Source of the DNA: Candidatus Aenigmatarchaeota archaeon
Lineage (GTDB): Archaea > Aenigmatarchaeota > Aenigmatarchaeia > Aenigmatarchaeales > Aenigmatarchaeaceae
DNA: 33,321 nt
Direction of reading: 5' to 3'
Assembly (NCBI GenBank): GCA_011773475.1
Contig: WVXN01000011.1
Coordinates: forward strand, 1 to 33,321
Part shown: positions 1-9,206 of the stretch, piece by piece
Numbering within the stretch: the stretch's first letter is position 1
Layout: every line of letters starts with the position of its first letter
Notes under the pieces: generated by a model
Seen by the model: the letters and a program-made list of their open reading frames with translations, nothing else
The model's database searches: none
What the model was told of the DNA's origin: nothing
Made by a program: the position numbers and the translations under genes

Positions 1-414
1 GAAGGTTGGCTTGGAATAATTGTATATCTTTTTCTAGGTTTCGTTATTGCTTATGGAGTTAATATTGGTTTAGGCTTTATTTTAGAAACACAAACCCCTG
101 TAGTTGCTGTTTTTTCAGACAGCATGGTACCAACATTTTATAAAGGAGACATGATAATGGTGTACGGCGAAGAAAATATTAAAGTTGGTGATATTGTTGT
201 TTTTGATTCCCCTGATAAAAAATATCCCATAATTCATAGAGTTCATGAAATAAGAGATCGTGGAATAATAACTAAAGGAGATAATAATCCTTCAACTGAT
301 GAGAGAACATGGGGTGTAATACCTTTGGAAAAAATTTATGGAAAAGCGTTTCTTAAAATTCCTATCTTAGGATGGGTGAAAATAATATTTGTAAAAATAA
401 CTGGTTTAGGTTAA
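1..414 (+). CDS. Signal peptidase I (S26B type), 5'-truncated by window edge
   Basis: Frame 1 is open from base 1 (EGWLGIIVYLFLGF...VVAVFSDSMVPTFYKGDMIMV). Catalytic-Ser motif SDSMVPT, GDIVVF and IIHRVHEI...TKGDNN are typical of archaeal signal peptidase. Confidence 0.9.
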   Translation, partial: EGWLGIIVYLFLGFVIAYGVNIGLGFILETQTPVVAVFSDSMVPTFYKGDMIMVYGEENIKVGDIVVFDSPDKKYPIIHRVHEIRDRGIITKGDNNPSTDERTWGVIPLEKIYGKAFLKIPILGWVKIIFVKITGLG

Positions 415-475
415 TAAACGATAATTTTAAATAGTTCTTTTTATACAAATAAAAGATAAAATAAAAGGTTTTTTA

Positions 476-805
476 ATGGAGTTCTGTTCTAAATGTGGAG
501 GATTGATGATACCTAAAAAATCTGGTAGCCATGTTCTTCTTATATGTAGAAAATGTGGAAAAAAAAGAACTTCTAAAGAAAAGAAATTTAAAATAAGTGT
601 TCATACCGGAGGAGAAAAAGGAAAAATAATTGTTATTGATAAAAGATCAAAAGTTGATGTTTTACCAAAAACAACTATGCAATGTCCAAAATGTGAAAAT
701 GAAGAAGCTTATTGGTGGATGCAACAAATGAGAGCTGCTGACGAAGCACCAACAAGATTTTTTAAATGTACAAAATGTGGACATATATGGCGTGAGTACG
801 AGTGA
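476..805 (+). CDS. tfs: Transcription factor S (TFIIS/RPB9-like)
   Basis: N-terminal FCSKCGGLM...CRKCG and C-terminal CPKCENEEAYWWMQQMRAADEAPTRFFKCTKCGHIWREYE zinc ribbons. Confidence 0.93.
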   Translation: MEFCSKCGGLMIPKKSGSHVLLICRKCGKKRTSKEKKFKISVHTGGEKGKIIVIDKRSKVDVLPKTTMQCPKCENEEAYWWMQQMRAADEAPTRFFKCTKCGHIWREYE

Positions 806-815
806 TTTGATTTCA
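787..815 (+). repeat. 29-bp direct repeat copy 1 (overlaps the TFS 3' end)
   Basis: atggcgtgagtacgagtgatttgatttca, identical to 3147-3175. Confidence 0.95.
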
Positions 816-860
816 ATTCCAATTTACATCTTTTTTAAAGAATTCTTAACCTATTAATAG

Positions 861-1457
861 TCATATATTAAAAATTATTCCAATAAAGAACAATAGCAAT
901 GTAGTAAATAAGCCTATTAAGGACATTTTTATTCCCCATATAATAACGTTTTCTTTCGATACTATTCCCAAGAAAATACCAAGTGTAAATAATATTAAAA
1001 GTGAGACTCCTATTAATCCATAAAACGCTATCATATAAGGTATTAAACCAAAACTTGTTAAAAACATTGGAATCAAAATTATGATAGCAAAAATAATTGG
1101 AGAGGCAGCAGCTATAATAGCAGAATAAAAAGATGCAAATCTTGCAGCTTCATTTATAATACTGTTATGAAATTTTGTTAACATTTTTCTTTCTAAGATT
1201 TTTGTATATCTTATTCTTTCTGCTCTTTCACTCATGAATGTACCAGAAAATCCAGATATTCCAATTGCTACACAAGTAGAAATTGTTGTGATGATTATTA
1301 TGCTTGGATCTCTCACATGTGCAATGTAACTTCCAATTACAATTCCTAGTACTGTTAAAATGCCATCAAATCCATTCATTACAAAATATCTTCTTACAAT
1401 TTCATCAACACTACTAATATCACGATATCTTTTTATTTTTTTAAGAAAATCTTTCAT
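861..1457 (-). CDS. VIT1/CCC1-family (Fe2+/Mn2+) membrane transporter-like protein
   Basis: Multi-TM protein; N-terminal DGILTVLGIVIGSY and S.G.FSGTFMSERAER resemble the CCC1/VIT family. Confidence 0.7.
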   Translation of the reverse strand: MKDFLKKIKRYRDISSVDEIVRRYFVMNGFDGILTVLGIVIGSYIAHVRDPSIIIITTISTCVAIGISGFSGTFMSERAERIRYTKILERKMLTKFHNSIINEAARFASFYSAIIAAASPIIFAIIILIPMFLTSFGLIPYMIAFYGLIGVSLLILFTLGIFLGIVSKENVIIWGIKMSLIGLFTTLLLFFIGIIFNI

Positions 1458-1464
1458 AAAAATC

Positions 1465-1743
1465 TCAAGAAGAATGGGAAGACTCTTTTATTATTCTTTT
1501 ACCTGCATGAACAACATCAACTGATTGAATAGATGCACCCATTTTTTCCAAAACGTTATTTATTTTTTTAAAATCTAAATTTTTTCCTTCTATAGTTATT
1601 CTTACGCTTTCAACTTTTGTTTCTCTGTTGTATGTACGTACGTGTACACCCTCTACGAACTTTAATTTGGAAATTTCTTTTGCCACATCCATAATTGTAG
1701 GTGTATGTGGTTTAAGTACATCTAAGATGATTCTTCGTAACAT
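1465..1743 (-). CDS. DUF211-like small archaeal protein
   Basis: RRIILDVLKPHTPTIMDVAKEISKL..V.GV...V.E.D..TE.V.ITIEG is characteristic of the archaeal DUF211 family. Confidence 0.75.
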   Translation of the reverse strand: MLRRIILDVLKPHTPTIMDVAKEISKLKFVEGVHVRTYNRETKVESVRITIEGKNLDFKKINNVLEKMGASIQSVDVVHAGKRIIKESSHSS

Positions 1744-1809
1744 TTTAAACCTCCAATTATTATTATAATCTTATTATTTAAGTACATGTTGATAGATAAA
1801 GATTAATAG

Positions 1810-2937
1810 TTACAATGGATCTTTCAAACCATGACCAGTCAGAATACAGACTATTTTTCCTTTTAACTTCTTGAGTTTCAACAATCCAGCAGTAGAAGCA
1901 GCACCAGCAGGTTCAACATAAAGTCCTTCCCTACTTGCCAATAGTTTAATTATCTTTCTCATCTCTTGATCTGTTACCTTTTCAGCCATACCTTTTGATT
2001 TTCTCAATGCGTTTAATGCTTTCAAACCATCTAAAGGATCTTCACACTCCATCGCAGTTGCAATAGTCCTTGGTTTTTTTACTGGTTCTATCATTTTCTT
2101 CCTCTTCTTGAAGGCGTTATATATTGGTGAACATCCTGATGCTTGTATCCCAATCATTTTTGGTAACTTGTCAATCATACCAACTTTCTTCAAATCAATG
2201 AAGGCATCCCATATTGCATATATCAAAGTACCATTGCCCATTGGACAAACAATATAATCAGGAACTCTCCAGTTCATCTGATCAGCAACCTCAAAACCAA
2301 CAGATTTTTCTCCTTCTTCTCGGTAAGGATAATCACCCATTAAATAGATACCAGTCTTTTCCGAATATCTTTCGCATTCCTTTGCTGCTTGGGAATATCT
2401 ACCTTTAACTCTTATTATATCAGCACCATAAGCCCGAATCTGTTTTATCTTTGGACCAGCAAAATCTTTAGGAAGAAATATTGCACATTTTATTCCTGCT
2501 TTTGCACAGTAAGCAGCAACTGAAGCACCCATGTTCCCCGTAGAAGCACAACAAACTTGTTTCATCCCTAACTCTACTGCTTTAGAGATCTCAACAGTTG
2601 TCCCCCTATCTTTGAAACTTCCAGTTGGATTCAAACCTTCATACTTGAGCCACACTTCTCTGTCTTTGTTAGAAAAATATTTAGATTTTATTAGAGGAGT
2701 ACCACCCTCAATTAAAGTGACTTTTTTGGATAAATCAATCAAAGGATAGAACATCCAATATTTCCAGTGCCACGGCATCTCTCTGACAAACGACTCTTTA
2801 AGTATCACTTCCTCTATTTTTTTGTAATCATAAATAATGTCTAAAGGTCCACTACATTTCTTACATTTGATTAAACTTTCTTTTGGTTTATGATTTTTAC
2901 CACATTTAACACAGACAAAAGCTTTGGCTAAAACCAT
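1810..2937 (-). CDS. thrC: Threonine synthase
   Basis: N-terminal CxxC pairs; GLNPTGSFKDRG PLP-lysine motif; CCASTGNMGASVAAYCAKAG; PMGNGTL; EPAGAAS. Confidence 0.9.
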   Translation of the reverse strand: MVLAKAFVCVKCGKNHKPKESLIKCKKCSGPLDIIYDYKKIEEVILKESFVREMPWHWKYWMFYPLIDLSKKVTLIEGGTPLIKSKYFSNKDREVWLKYEGLNPTGSFKDRGTTVEISKAVELGMKQVCCASTGNMGASVAAYCAKAGIKCAIFLPKDFAGPKIKQIRAYGADIIRVKGRYSQAAKECERYSEKTGIYLMGDYPYREEGEKSVGFEVADQMNWRVPDYIVCPMGNGTLIYAIWDAFIDLKKVGMIDKLPKMIGIQASGCSPIYNAFKKRKKMIEPVKKPRTIATAMECEDPLDGLKALNALRKSKGMAEKVTDQEMRKIIKLLASREGLYVEPAGAASTAGLLKLKKLKGKIVCILTGHGLKDPL

Positions 2938-3146
2938 AGTTATTTATTGATTATTTTGAATAAAAAGTTTAGTAGTAAGTGATTAAATATCAATTGAAAT
3001 ATTTAATACTTTTCAATACTCACCAATGCCCTCCCAATACTCGTCAACAGTTATTCAATACCAAACAAATAAATCTAAGTTCTGCACATAAATATTATCA
3101 AGCGGTAAAAACAGTCAGAAAATCAGCATACTCTGTCAAGTTGTAC

Positions 3147-3175
3147 ATGGCGTGAGTACGAGTGATTTGATTTCA
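3147..3175 (+). repeat. 29-bp direct repeat copy 2 (intergenic copy of TFS 3' end)
   Basis: atggcgtgagtacgagtgatttgatttca, exact match to 787-815. Confidence 0.95.
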
Positions 3176-3359
3176 TTGTAATTTTCTTAAACAGAGGGTA
3201 AAACAGTGGATGAAACCTCGGTTTTAATTTTTAATTTATAGAAAAAAACAAAAGTTTTTTATTCTGAGCTATTTTATAATTTCCTTTTTCCAGCTCTTAG
3301 ATTAACTCTTAAATTCTAAATTAAGAAAGATGTTTAAAGATTAACTATTATCTCATATT

Positions 3360-4178
3360 ATGCCCAGCATAAATAGGGTGTACGAGAGCAGGAGACTCAC
3401 CGATAAGAATTTCAGCGAGTGGTTATCAAGCGAGAAACCCCTCAAGACATACGAGTTTCTAAAGGACTTTTGGAGAGCAGACATAAAACCGCCAAAATTA
3501 TCTGTAGGCGATGACACAACATTCAACCACCTTACTGACCCAAACGGCATCATAATAAGATTGGAGGATGAAGTGACACTTTGCAATATATTCGAGTTGC
3601 TCAACAACAAGCAACCTTTCAGTTCCATCGCAAAAGTCACTCTTGGAGAGGAAATGACTCACTATCTATCCTACCATCTTGCCCCAGACAACTTCGAAAA
3701 AGAAGAGGAATATAGATTGAAGTGGGTGAAAAGCAAAAGTGCAGAGGACTTCCTCAACTACGCCTCGCTGGGTTGCCAGTTAGAAGGCATAGGTTTCTTG
3801 GGAAGGAAAGCAGTGGCGGAAAGCCTCGACATTGAGAACTATGTAGAAATGTCGAACAATATCACCAAGTGCTCTATCCTTGTGGACAACAAAAAAATTT
3901 TCAAGGCTGACACGACAGGCATCGGACGAGCAGAAGTCGATAAGAACCTGCCTGTGTTTTTGAGAAATACATTTTCCTCCACGGGAGAGTTATCAATCTC
4001 TAAAGTATTTGAAAGAGAATACAAAGGAAGGTTTTCAGAATTGATAAGAAGAAGTCTTGACAGCGAGGCTTACAGGAACGAGTACATAGAATTCGTGAGG
4101 AACTACTTCCCGCGCTTCGGAGCAGTCGTTGACAGAAGCATGAAAGCGAATGTTTTTGATAGTACAGAAACCTTTTAA
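3360..4178 (+). CDS. Hypothetical protein, compositionally atypical (GC-richer); contains EEMTHY (ExxHY-like) motif
   Basis: 272-aa uninterrupted ORF with codon usage visibly unlike its neighbours (many gag/agg/ctc/aac codons). Confidence 0.7.
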   Translation: MPSINRVYESRRLTDKNFSEWLSSEKPLKTYEFLKDFWRADIKPPKLSVGDDTTFNHLTDPNGIIIRLEDEVTLCNIFELLNNKQPFSSIAKVTLGEEMTHYLSYHLAPDNFEKEEEYRLKWVKSKSAEDFLNYASLGCQLEGIGFLGRKAVAESLDIENYVEMSNNITKCSILVDNKKIFKADTTGIGRAEVDKNLPVFLRNTFSSTGELSISKVFEREYKGRFSELIRRSLDSEAYRNEYIEFVRNYFPRFGAVVDRSMKANVFDSTETF

Positions 4179-4219
4179 GAAACAATAAAAACTAATCAGT
4201 AAACACAAGATAACAATCA

Positions 4220-4423
4220 TTAAATTTTCATTGGATTTATGTCTTCAATTTTGCTTATTGTTCTGAATGGAAAATTCGTAGATAGTTCATGGTTCAGATT
4301 CCAAAAGCTTAAAACATGTTCATACTTTTGAGTCCAACCAACAACACCATCACAAGAGGATTATGATAAAACATTTAATGGTTTGTTATGGTCCGGTGTG
4401 CAGAAAAATGTAAACTTTTTAGC
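4220..4423 (-). pseudogene. Decayed coding remnant of unknown family, one in-frame stop
   Basis: Minus-strand translation AKKFTFFCTPDHNKPLNVLS*SSCDGVVGWTQKYEHVLSFWNLNHELSTNFPFRTISKIEDINPMKI*: protein-like composition with no start and one internal stop. Confidence 0.4.
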
Positions 4424-4440
4424 TGTGAATAAAAATCAAA

Positions 4441-5376
4441 TCACAGAATAAATATTGAAATCAAATAACCAGATAAAGCTCCTGTACAAACAAAAGGTAG
4501 AGCAGGCAATGCTCTAGGTTTCCTCGTTATGTAAAGTGTTAATAACAATAATCCTATCAAAGAACCGATCACAGTTATTATAGAATGAAATATTGTAAAC
4601 TTGTTTAAAATAGAAACAGAGAACATTAGAGGTATTACAATATCTCCTAAACCCAGTTGAAATACATGAACTTTCTTTTTAGCTCCTTTATGAGGTATAT
4701 ACTTAGCTTTTTTAAATTTGTGAGGCGCTGCAATCGTAAAGGCCATTGGTCTCTCCGTTATAGCTTTAGCCATTTTAACCATGTGTTTTGTTATAAAAAC
4801 TGAAACAAAATCATAGACAGACAAAATCATCATGAATATTATACAAGGAGTAATACCTAATAGCACTCCTAGAAGTGCACCTGCTCCAGATCCAGAAATT
4901 ATCGCAGCAACATTCTGGCTAACGATAGTGGGTCTAAAGACTTTCCAAGCAGTTAATGCTATTGCAAACAAGGAATTCAGAGTTAGAATATTAAATAGAA
5001 TAAATCCTATGGAACCTAAGGGTGAAAGTAAATAAGCAATAAAGCTTTCCCAGACAATCTGCATAGAAAAAGGTATTAAAAAGGAAAATGTTAGCCATGA
5101 AGAAGTAAAAATAACAAATGCTTCTACACCTCTTAAAAAAGATTTTCTAAATCTAATCACCAGCAGAATTCCTATAGTAGTTAATATTATAAAGCCGAAC
5201 AAAATGAATGAGTTCTCAGCTTTTTCAGGACTTACTCCAGGAACTATTCCTGGTCTTTTTTCTATTTTTCCAGCTTCTATGGCCTGATCTATAATTTCTA
5301 TGTATGTATTCCCGATATACAGGCCTATAATTTGTATTATCAAAAAAATTAGGATTATTGTTAGTATAGATTTCAT
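4441..5376 (-). CDS. Presenilin-family/A22-type intramembrane aspartyl protease
   Basis: Multi-TM; catalytic YD (SVYDFVSVF), LGLGDIV and PALP (ALPALPF) motifs. Confidence 0.88.
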   Translation of the reverse strand: MKSILTIILIFLIIQIIGLYIGNTYIEIIDQAIEAGKIEKRPGIVPGVSPEKAENSFILFGFIILTTIGILLVIRFRKSFLRGVEAFVIFTSSWLTFSFLIPFSMQIVWESFIAYLLSPLGSIGFILFNILTLNSLFAIALTAWKVFRPTIVSQNVAAIISGSGAGALLGVLLGITPCIIFMMILSVYDFVSVFITKHMVKMAKAITERPMAFTIAAPHKFKKAKYIPHKGAKKKVHVFQLGLGDIVIPLMFSVSILNKFTIFHSIITVIGSLIGLLLLTLYITRKPRALPALPFVCTGALSGYLISIFIL

Positions 5377-5563
5377 ATATAGATTAATGTTATTTTAATT
5401 TATAAAACAGTTAATATGTTTTAGATGAAAAAAGTTGAATCAATGATACCTTTTTAGTTTTTGTTTATTGATAAAATCTACTTTTAGATATGATTTTTTC
5501 AGAATCAAAATATTTTTAAATTAAGAATTATAATATATCTCTTACCGTTTTGAGTTTATTCTT

Positions 5564-5595
5564 GGTCCAGCGGCTCAAGCAGTGGCGAGTTGGAC
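5564..5595 (-). ncRNA. GC-rich hairpin immediately 3' of the 222-aa ORF (structured 3' UTR, terminator or small RNA)
   Basis: ggtcca...tggacc 6-bp perfect outer stem enclosing gcggctcaagcagtggcgagt (inner ctc/gag); GC island in AT-rich intergenic DNA. Confidence 0.4.
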
Positions 5596-5598
5596 CGT

Positions 5599-6267
5599 TT
5601 ACTCTTTTTTTAAGCTAATCATATCAGTACAAAGTCTATATTCTATTTCATTTCTTGCTTCCCAAGGAGGAAAAACAGCATTTACAAAAACATTTTCAAA
5701 ATTATTAGTGAAACTACCAACCATTAAGTTCCTTACGCCTCTATTCTTTTCTCTCATTTTGTAAGGTCTATTAAATATATAATCCCCTTTTGATAGTCCC
5801 AGTTCCTCTATAGGAAATTTTAATTCTCCAACAACTTCAGAATAACTCGGAAGTTCGATTCTTTCCCCTTTTTTTATAATTTTTTTGTTTCCTCTTTTTT
5901 CAAAATCAGCTCCCCTGATCAAAAGAACATGTTTTCCTCTTCCCGGATTAGGCTCAATAATACCTGGAGCATAATCCCAATTTTTGTTTGGCCAACATAT
6001 GATATCGCTACTTCTTTCTGTTTTTACCATTAAAATAGCCTCCCTGATTTCCGAGTTAATATCGCTTAAAATCCTTAATGACTTTAAAAGCTCTGGTAAA
6101 GTGGGTATGCGGTATCTAAGTTCAAGTTTTCCAAGTTCTTCATAGATTTCAGACAAACCCAGTGGAGGAGATCCTTCTTCATTCCTTGTTGTGTGTATGC
6201 ATATGTTGATACCAACTTGTCCCAAAGGTATAAACTTCATATAGTTTGGTTTTTGAAAAGAAGTCAT
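5599..6267 (-). CDS. Hypothetical protein
   Basis: 222-aa ORF with no clear overlapping competitor; no family recognised. Confidence 0.75.
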   Translation of the reverse strand: MTSFQKPNYMKFIPLGQVGINICIHTTRNEEGSPPLGLSEIYEELGKLELRYRIPTLPELLKSLRILSDINSEIREAILMVKTERSSDIICWPNKNWDYAPGIIEPNPGRGKHVLLIRGADFEKRGNKKIIKKGERIELPSYSEVVGELKFPIEELGLSKGDYIFNRPYKMREKNRGVRNLMVGSFTNNFENVFVNAVFPPWEARNEIEYRLCTDMISLKKE

Positions 6268-6326
6268 AATTAAAATAAACCTAAGAAATAATTTAAGTTT
6301 ATTAATTTCTACAATTATTAAATATT

Positions 6327-6656
6327 ATGCCAAGAAGTCCTAAAGGTTCTAGAAGGGAAAGAGAATTCTTAGAATTCCTAACAAAAAAAGGTTTTGTTGT
6401 TCATAGGGTTGCTGGTTCTGGATTAAAAGAAGAAGCTATTTGTGATCTAGTTGCTGTTAAAAATGGAAAAGTACAATTCATAGAATGTAAGTCTAGAAAA
6501 AAAGTTTATTATTCTAAATTCCATCTTAATCAATTAAAAGAATTAATAAGAATTGCTAAAAAATGCAAGGCAAAACCTATTCTTGCTGTTAAATTGAATT
6601 ATAAAGACTGGCAAATATTTGATTTAAGTAAAAGAATACCAGAAAAGGTCGATTAA
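6327..6656 (+). CDS. hjc: Archaeal Holliday junction resolvase
   Basis: KGSRREREFLEFLTKKGFVVHRVAGSG...CDLVAVKNGKVQFIECKSRK nuclease-fold motifs (E, D, ExK). Confidence 0.9.
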   Translation: MPRSPKGSRREREFLEFLTKKGFVVHRVAGSGLKEEAICDLVAVKNGKVQFIECKSRKKVYYSKFHLNQLKELIRIAKKCKAKPILAVKLNYKDWQIFDLSKRIPEKVD

Positions 6657-7045
6657 ATTAAATATTTTAAAGCATTTTTTGACTTACCCAAAAAACATTC
6701 TATAATTTCTAAATCAATTAGAGATTTAACTTTACTTTTTACTTCTTTCTCAGGTGTTCCAAGATATCTAGATACTTTGAACACATATTCTTCTTTCCCT
6801 ATAAGCATATTTGAAACACCGTGATGAAATATTCTTCTAACTATATAATCTTCTAAAAGACCAGAATCTAATAGAAAATTAAGTGTATTTTTTGCTGTTT
6901 CTTCAGGTATTGCAAGATCTTTAGAGACTCTTGAAATATATTCATTTCTTCTTGTAACTGGAGTTTTTGTTTGGTAATAAAAATGATGAAATATTCTTCT
7001 AACTATAGGATCCTTTTCTAATATTATTTTTACATGGGTTTCCAT
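6653..7045 (-). CDS. Small protein with two internal winged-helix-like repeats
   Basis: Repeated IVRRIFHH...(E)EYI/VSR.L..PE..... units; the DNA carries a 24-bp exact internal repeat. Confidence 0.7.
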   Translation of the reverse strand: METHVKIILEKDPIVRRIFHHFYYQTKTPVTRRNEYISRVSKDLAIPEETAKNTLNFLLDSGLLEDYIVRRIFHHGVSNMLIGKEEYVFKVSRYLGTPEKEVKSKVKSLIDLEIIECFLGKSKNALKYLI

Positions 7046-7070
7046 TGTTTAAATAATAACAAATACAAAT

Positions 7071-8768
7071 TTATTTTCTTCCTTTTTGTATTTTAAATAT
7101 TCTTTCTATTCTTTCTAAAGCATCTATTCCTGCTGGTCCCATATCCCATCTAACTCTCAAAAGTCTGGGAAATCTCAAAGCATAGCCAGAAGAATAAGTA
7201 GGACTTTTCTGTATTTCCTCATATGCAACTTCTATTACTATTTTGGGCTTTATTTTAACTTTATTTCCTTTTTCAGACTCTATATGAGGTTTTAATATTT
7301 CAGTTAGGTCTTTAAAAGTAATATCCTTTGACGTACTCTTCTTCTCTTTAACTCCAGTTCCTAGCATGCCGCATTCCAAAAAATCTCCTGTATTAGGGTC
7401 TCTACAAGCTAGAATAAAGGATCCTAGCCAGCCAGCTCTTTTACCAGTTCCCCAAGTCGCCCCAATTATTACTAAATCTAATGATTCTAGAACTGGTTTT
7501 ACCTTAAGCCATCCACCCGCAACCCTTCTTCCAGGTTGGTATTTTGCTTGCAAATTTTTAACTATTAAACCCTCTTGTCCTGCTTTTAGAGCTCTTTTAT
7601 AGAACTTATCAGCTTTTTTCAAGTCATTGGTAACTAGTTGTTTTGCTAGCTGGACTTTTCCAGGCATTTCCTTAACTGTTTTAGCTAAAAGTTTTCTCCT
7701 CTGTTTTAAAGGCAAGTCAAACAAAGGTTTTCCATTTAGATAAATAATATCAAAAAAGTTCAATTCTATAGGAATTTCCTTGCTAATTTTTCTTATATCA
7801 TACTTTCTTTTTATTCTCTGGGATAATGATTGGAAAGGCAGGGGTTTTCCAGTTTTTTTGTCAATTGCTAAACCTTCGCCATCTACAATACATTCTTTAG
7901 CTTTCAAACTCTCTTTACAAACCTCAATAACATCTGGAAATGCTTTGGTTATGTTTTCTAGCCTTCTTGTAAATATCCAGAACTTATCATCTTTCTTGTG
8001 TACTAACATTCTTGCCCCATCATATTTGTATTCAGATGCAGATTCATCAAAGGAACTTAAAGCATCTTTTAGAGAAGGAGCTTTTTCTGCTAATAAAACC
8101 ACTATTGGTCTTCCTATTTCTACTTTTACTTTTTTTAATCCTTTTTCTCCTTTCTCTTTTGCTATTTTTGCTATTTCTCCGTAATCAGGATTCAAAAACC
8201 AAGCATTCTCAACGGCTTTCGCAGAAACATTAAAAGCTCCTGCTACAGCATCCCTAATTATTCCTTCTGCCACCCCAATTCTTAGTTGTCCTAGAACTGT
8301 TCTTACAATATATTTTGCTTCTTTTGGTTTTGCTTGGGTTAACAATTCTGCAATAAGATTCATTTTTCTATCTTGAGAACCACTTCCAGTCTGTTTAGAT
8401 ATTAATTGAAGGTTTTCAAAAACCTTTTCCATATCTAATTCTCTTGTTCCAAGGGTTGTTTGTTTTTTTGATTTTGAAAGCTTTTCAACCACCAAACCTA
8501 AATCTCCGGTTTTTTTAAACTCTTTAACAATTTCCTTTTCATTTATACCATATGCTTTTGAAATTGATTTGATCATTAATTGGTTTGCAACTCCTAATTC
8601 TTCTTCACTCCAAGCAGGAAACACTTTTCCACTTAACAAAAGAACAACTTTTGATAGAATTTTGGTAGGAGTCTTTTTTAATAACTTAGAAATTATATTG
8701 GTTTTCTCAATTTTGCCAGAAGTACTTTCTAGTTTTTCATAATTGTCTGCTAAAACAGAGTATTTCAT
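7071..8768 (-). CDS. lig: ATP-dependent DNA ligase
   Basis: EYKYDGARMLVHK adenylation motif, GLIVK and GGWLKVKP motifs, 565 aa archaeal length. Confidence 0.95.
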   Translation of the reverse strand: MKYSVLADNYEKLESTSGKIEKTNIISKLLKKTPTKILSKVVLLLSGKVFPAWSEEELGVANQLMIKSISKAYGINEKEIVKEFKKTGDLGLVVEKLSKSKKQTTLGTRELDMEKVFENLQLISKQTGSGSQDRKMNLIAELLTQAKPKEAKYIVRTVLGQLRIGVAEGIIRDAVAGAFNVSAKAVENAWFLNPDYGEIAKIAKEKGEKGLKKVKVEIGRPIVVLLAEKAPSLKDALSSFDESASEYKYDGARMLVHKKDDKFWIFTRRLENITKAFPDVIEVCKESLKAKECIVDGEGLAIDKKTGKPLPFQSLSQRIKRKYDIRKISKEIPIELNFFDIIYLNGKPLFDLPLKQRRKLLAKTVKEMPGKVQLAKQLVTNDLKKADKFYKRALKAGQEGLIVKNLQAKYQPGRRVAGGWLKVKPVLESLDLVIIGATWGTGKRAGWLGSFILACRDPNTGDFLECGMLGTGVKEKKSTSKDITFKDLTEILKPHIESEKGNKVKIKPKIVIEVAYEEIQKSPTYSSGYALRFPRLLRVRWDMGPAGIDALERIERIFKIQKGRK

Positions 8769-8816
8769 AATCTATAACTATAATTAAAAACAAATAAAGT
8801 TTGTCTTTATATCATG

Positions 8817-9206
8817 TTATAGAAGATTAATATCCTTCATTGAAAAGTAATATCCGAATCTATCATCAATTATGCCCAGTTTAATAATTTGTTCAGAATG
8901 TCCATGTTTACGTTCATACATCAACTCTTTTTTATGAACATCCTCATTATAAAGTTCTTTTGTTGATACACCATCTCCATTACTTTCTTTAAAATCATAG
9001 ACATCAATAAATCCATTTGGACCAGATCTAAGTCTGAGTCTATGTTTTTCATCAATCTCCGTTTTTAAATCATCTATGACTGTTTCGACCATTTCTTCAG
9101 GTGTCAGTGCACCCATTGTTTCTGTTCTTTGTAATAAATCTGTACCGTTTATAATGTTTCTTAATACATACTTTCCTATTCTCTCCAGGTCTGGGTTTTT
9201 TACCAT
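8817..9206 (-). CDS. Hypothetical protein
   Basis: 129-aa ORF overlapping the surE stop region by 7 nt (same strand), suggesting translational coupling. Confidence 0.7.
   Translation of the reverse strand: MVKNPDLERIGKYVLRNIINGTDLLQRTETMGALTPEEMVETVIDDLKTEIDEKHRLRLRSGPNGFIDVYDFKESNGDGVSTKELYNEDVHKKELMYERKHGHSEQIIKLGIIDDRFGYYFSMKDINLL

Noticed and set aside
2214-2749. Plus-strand ORFs opposite thrC (2214-2408, 2531-2749)
   Set aside because: Antisense to a clearly conserved threonine synthase; low-complexity, non-protein-like translations.
2995-3060. caatactc(a/g) short repeats, considered as a CRISPR or iteron array
   Set aside because: Only 2-3 imperfect short copies with irregular spacing; no CRISPR-like repeat/spacer structure anywhere in the window.
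7366-8233. Plus-strand ORFs (78, 134 and 73 aa) inside the DNA ligase gene
   Set aside because: Antisense shadows of the ligase coding sequence; Leu/Phe/Ser-rich artefacts.
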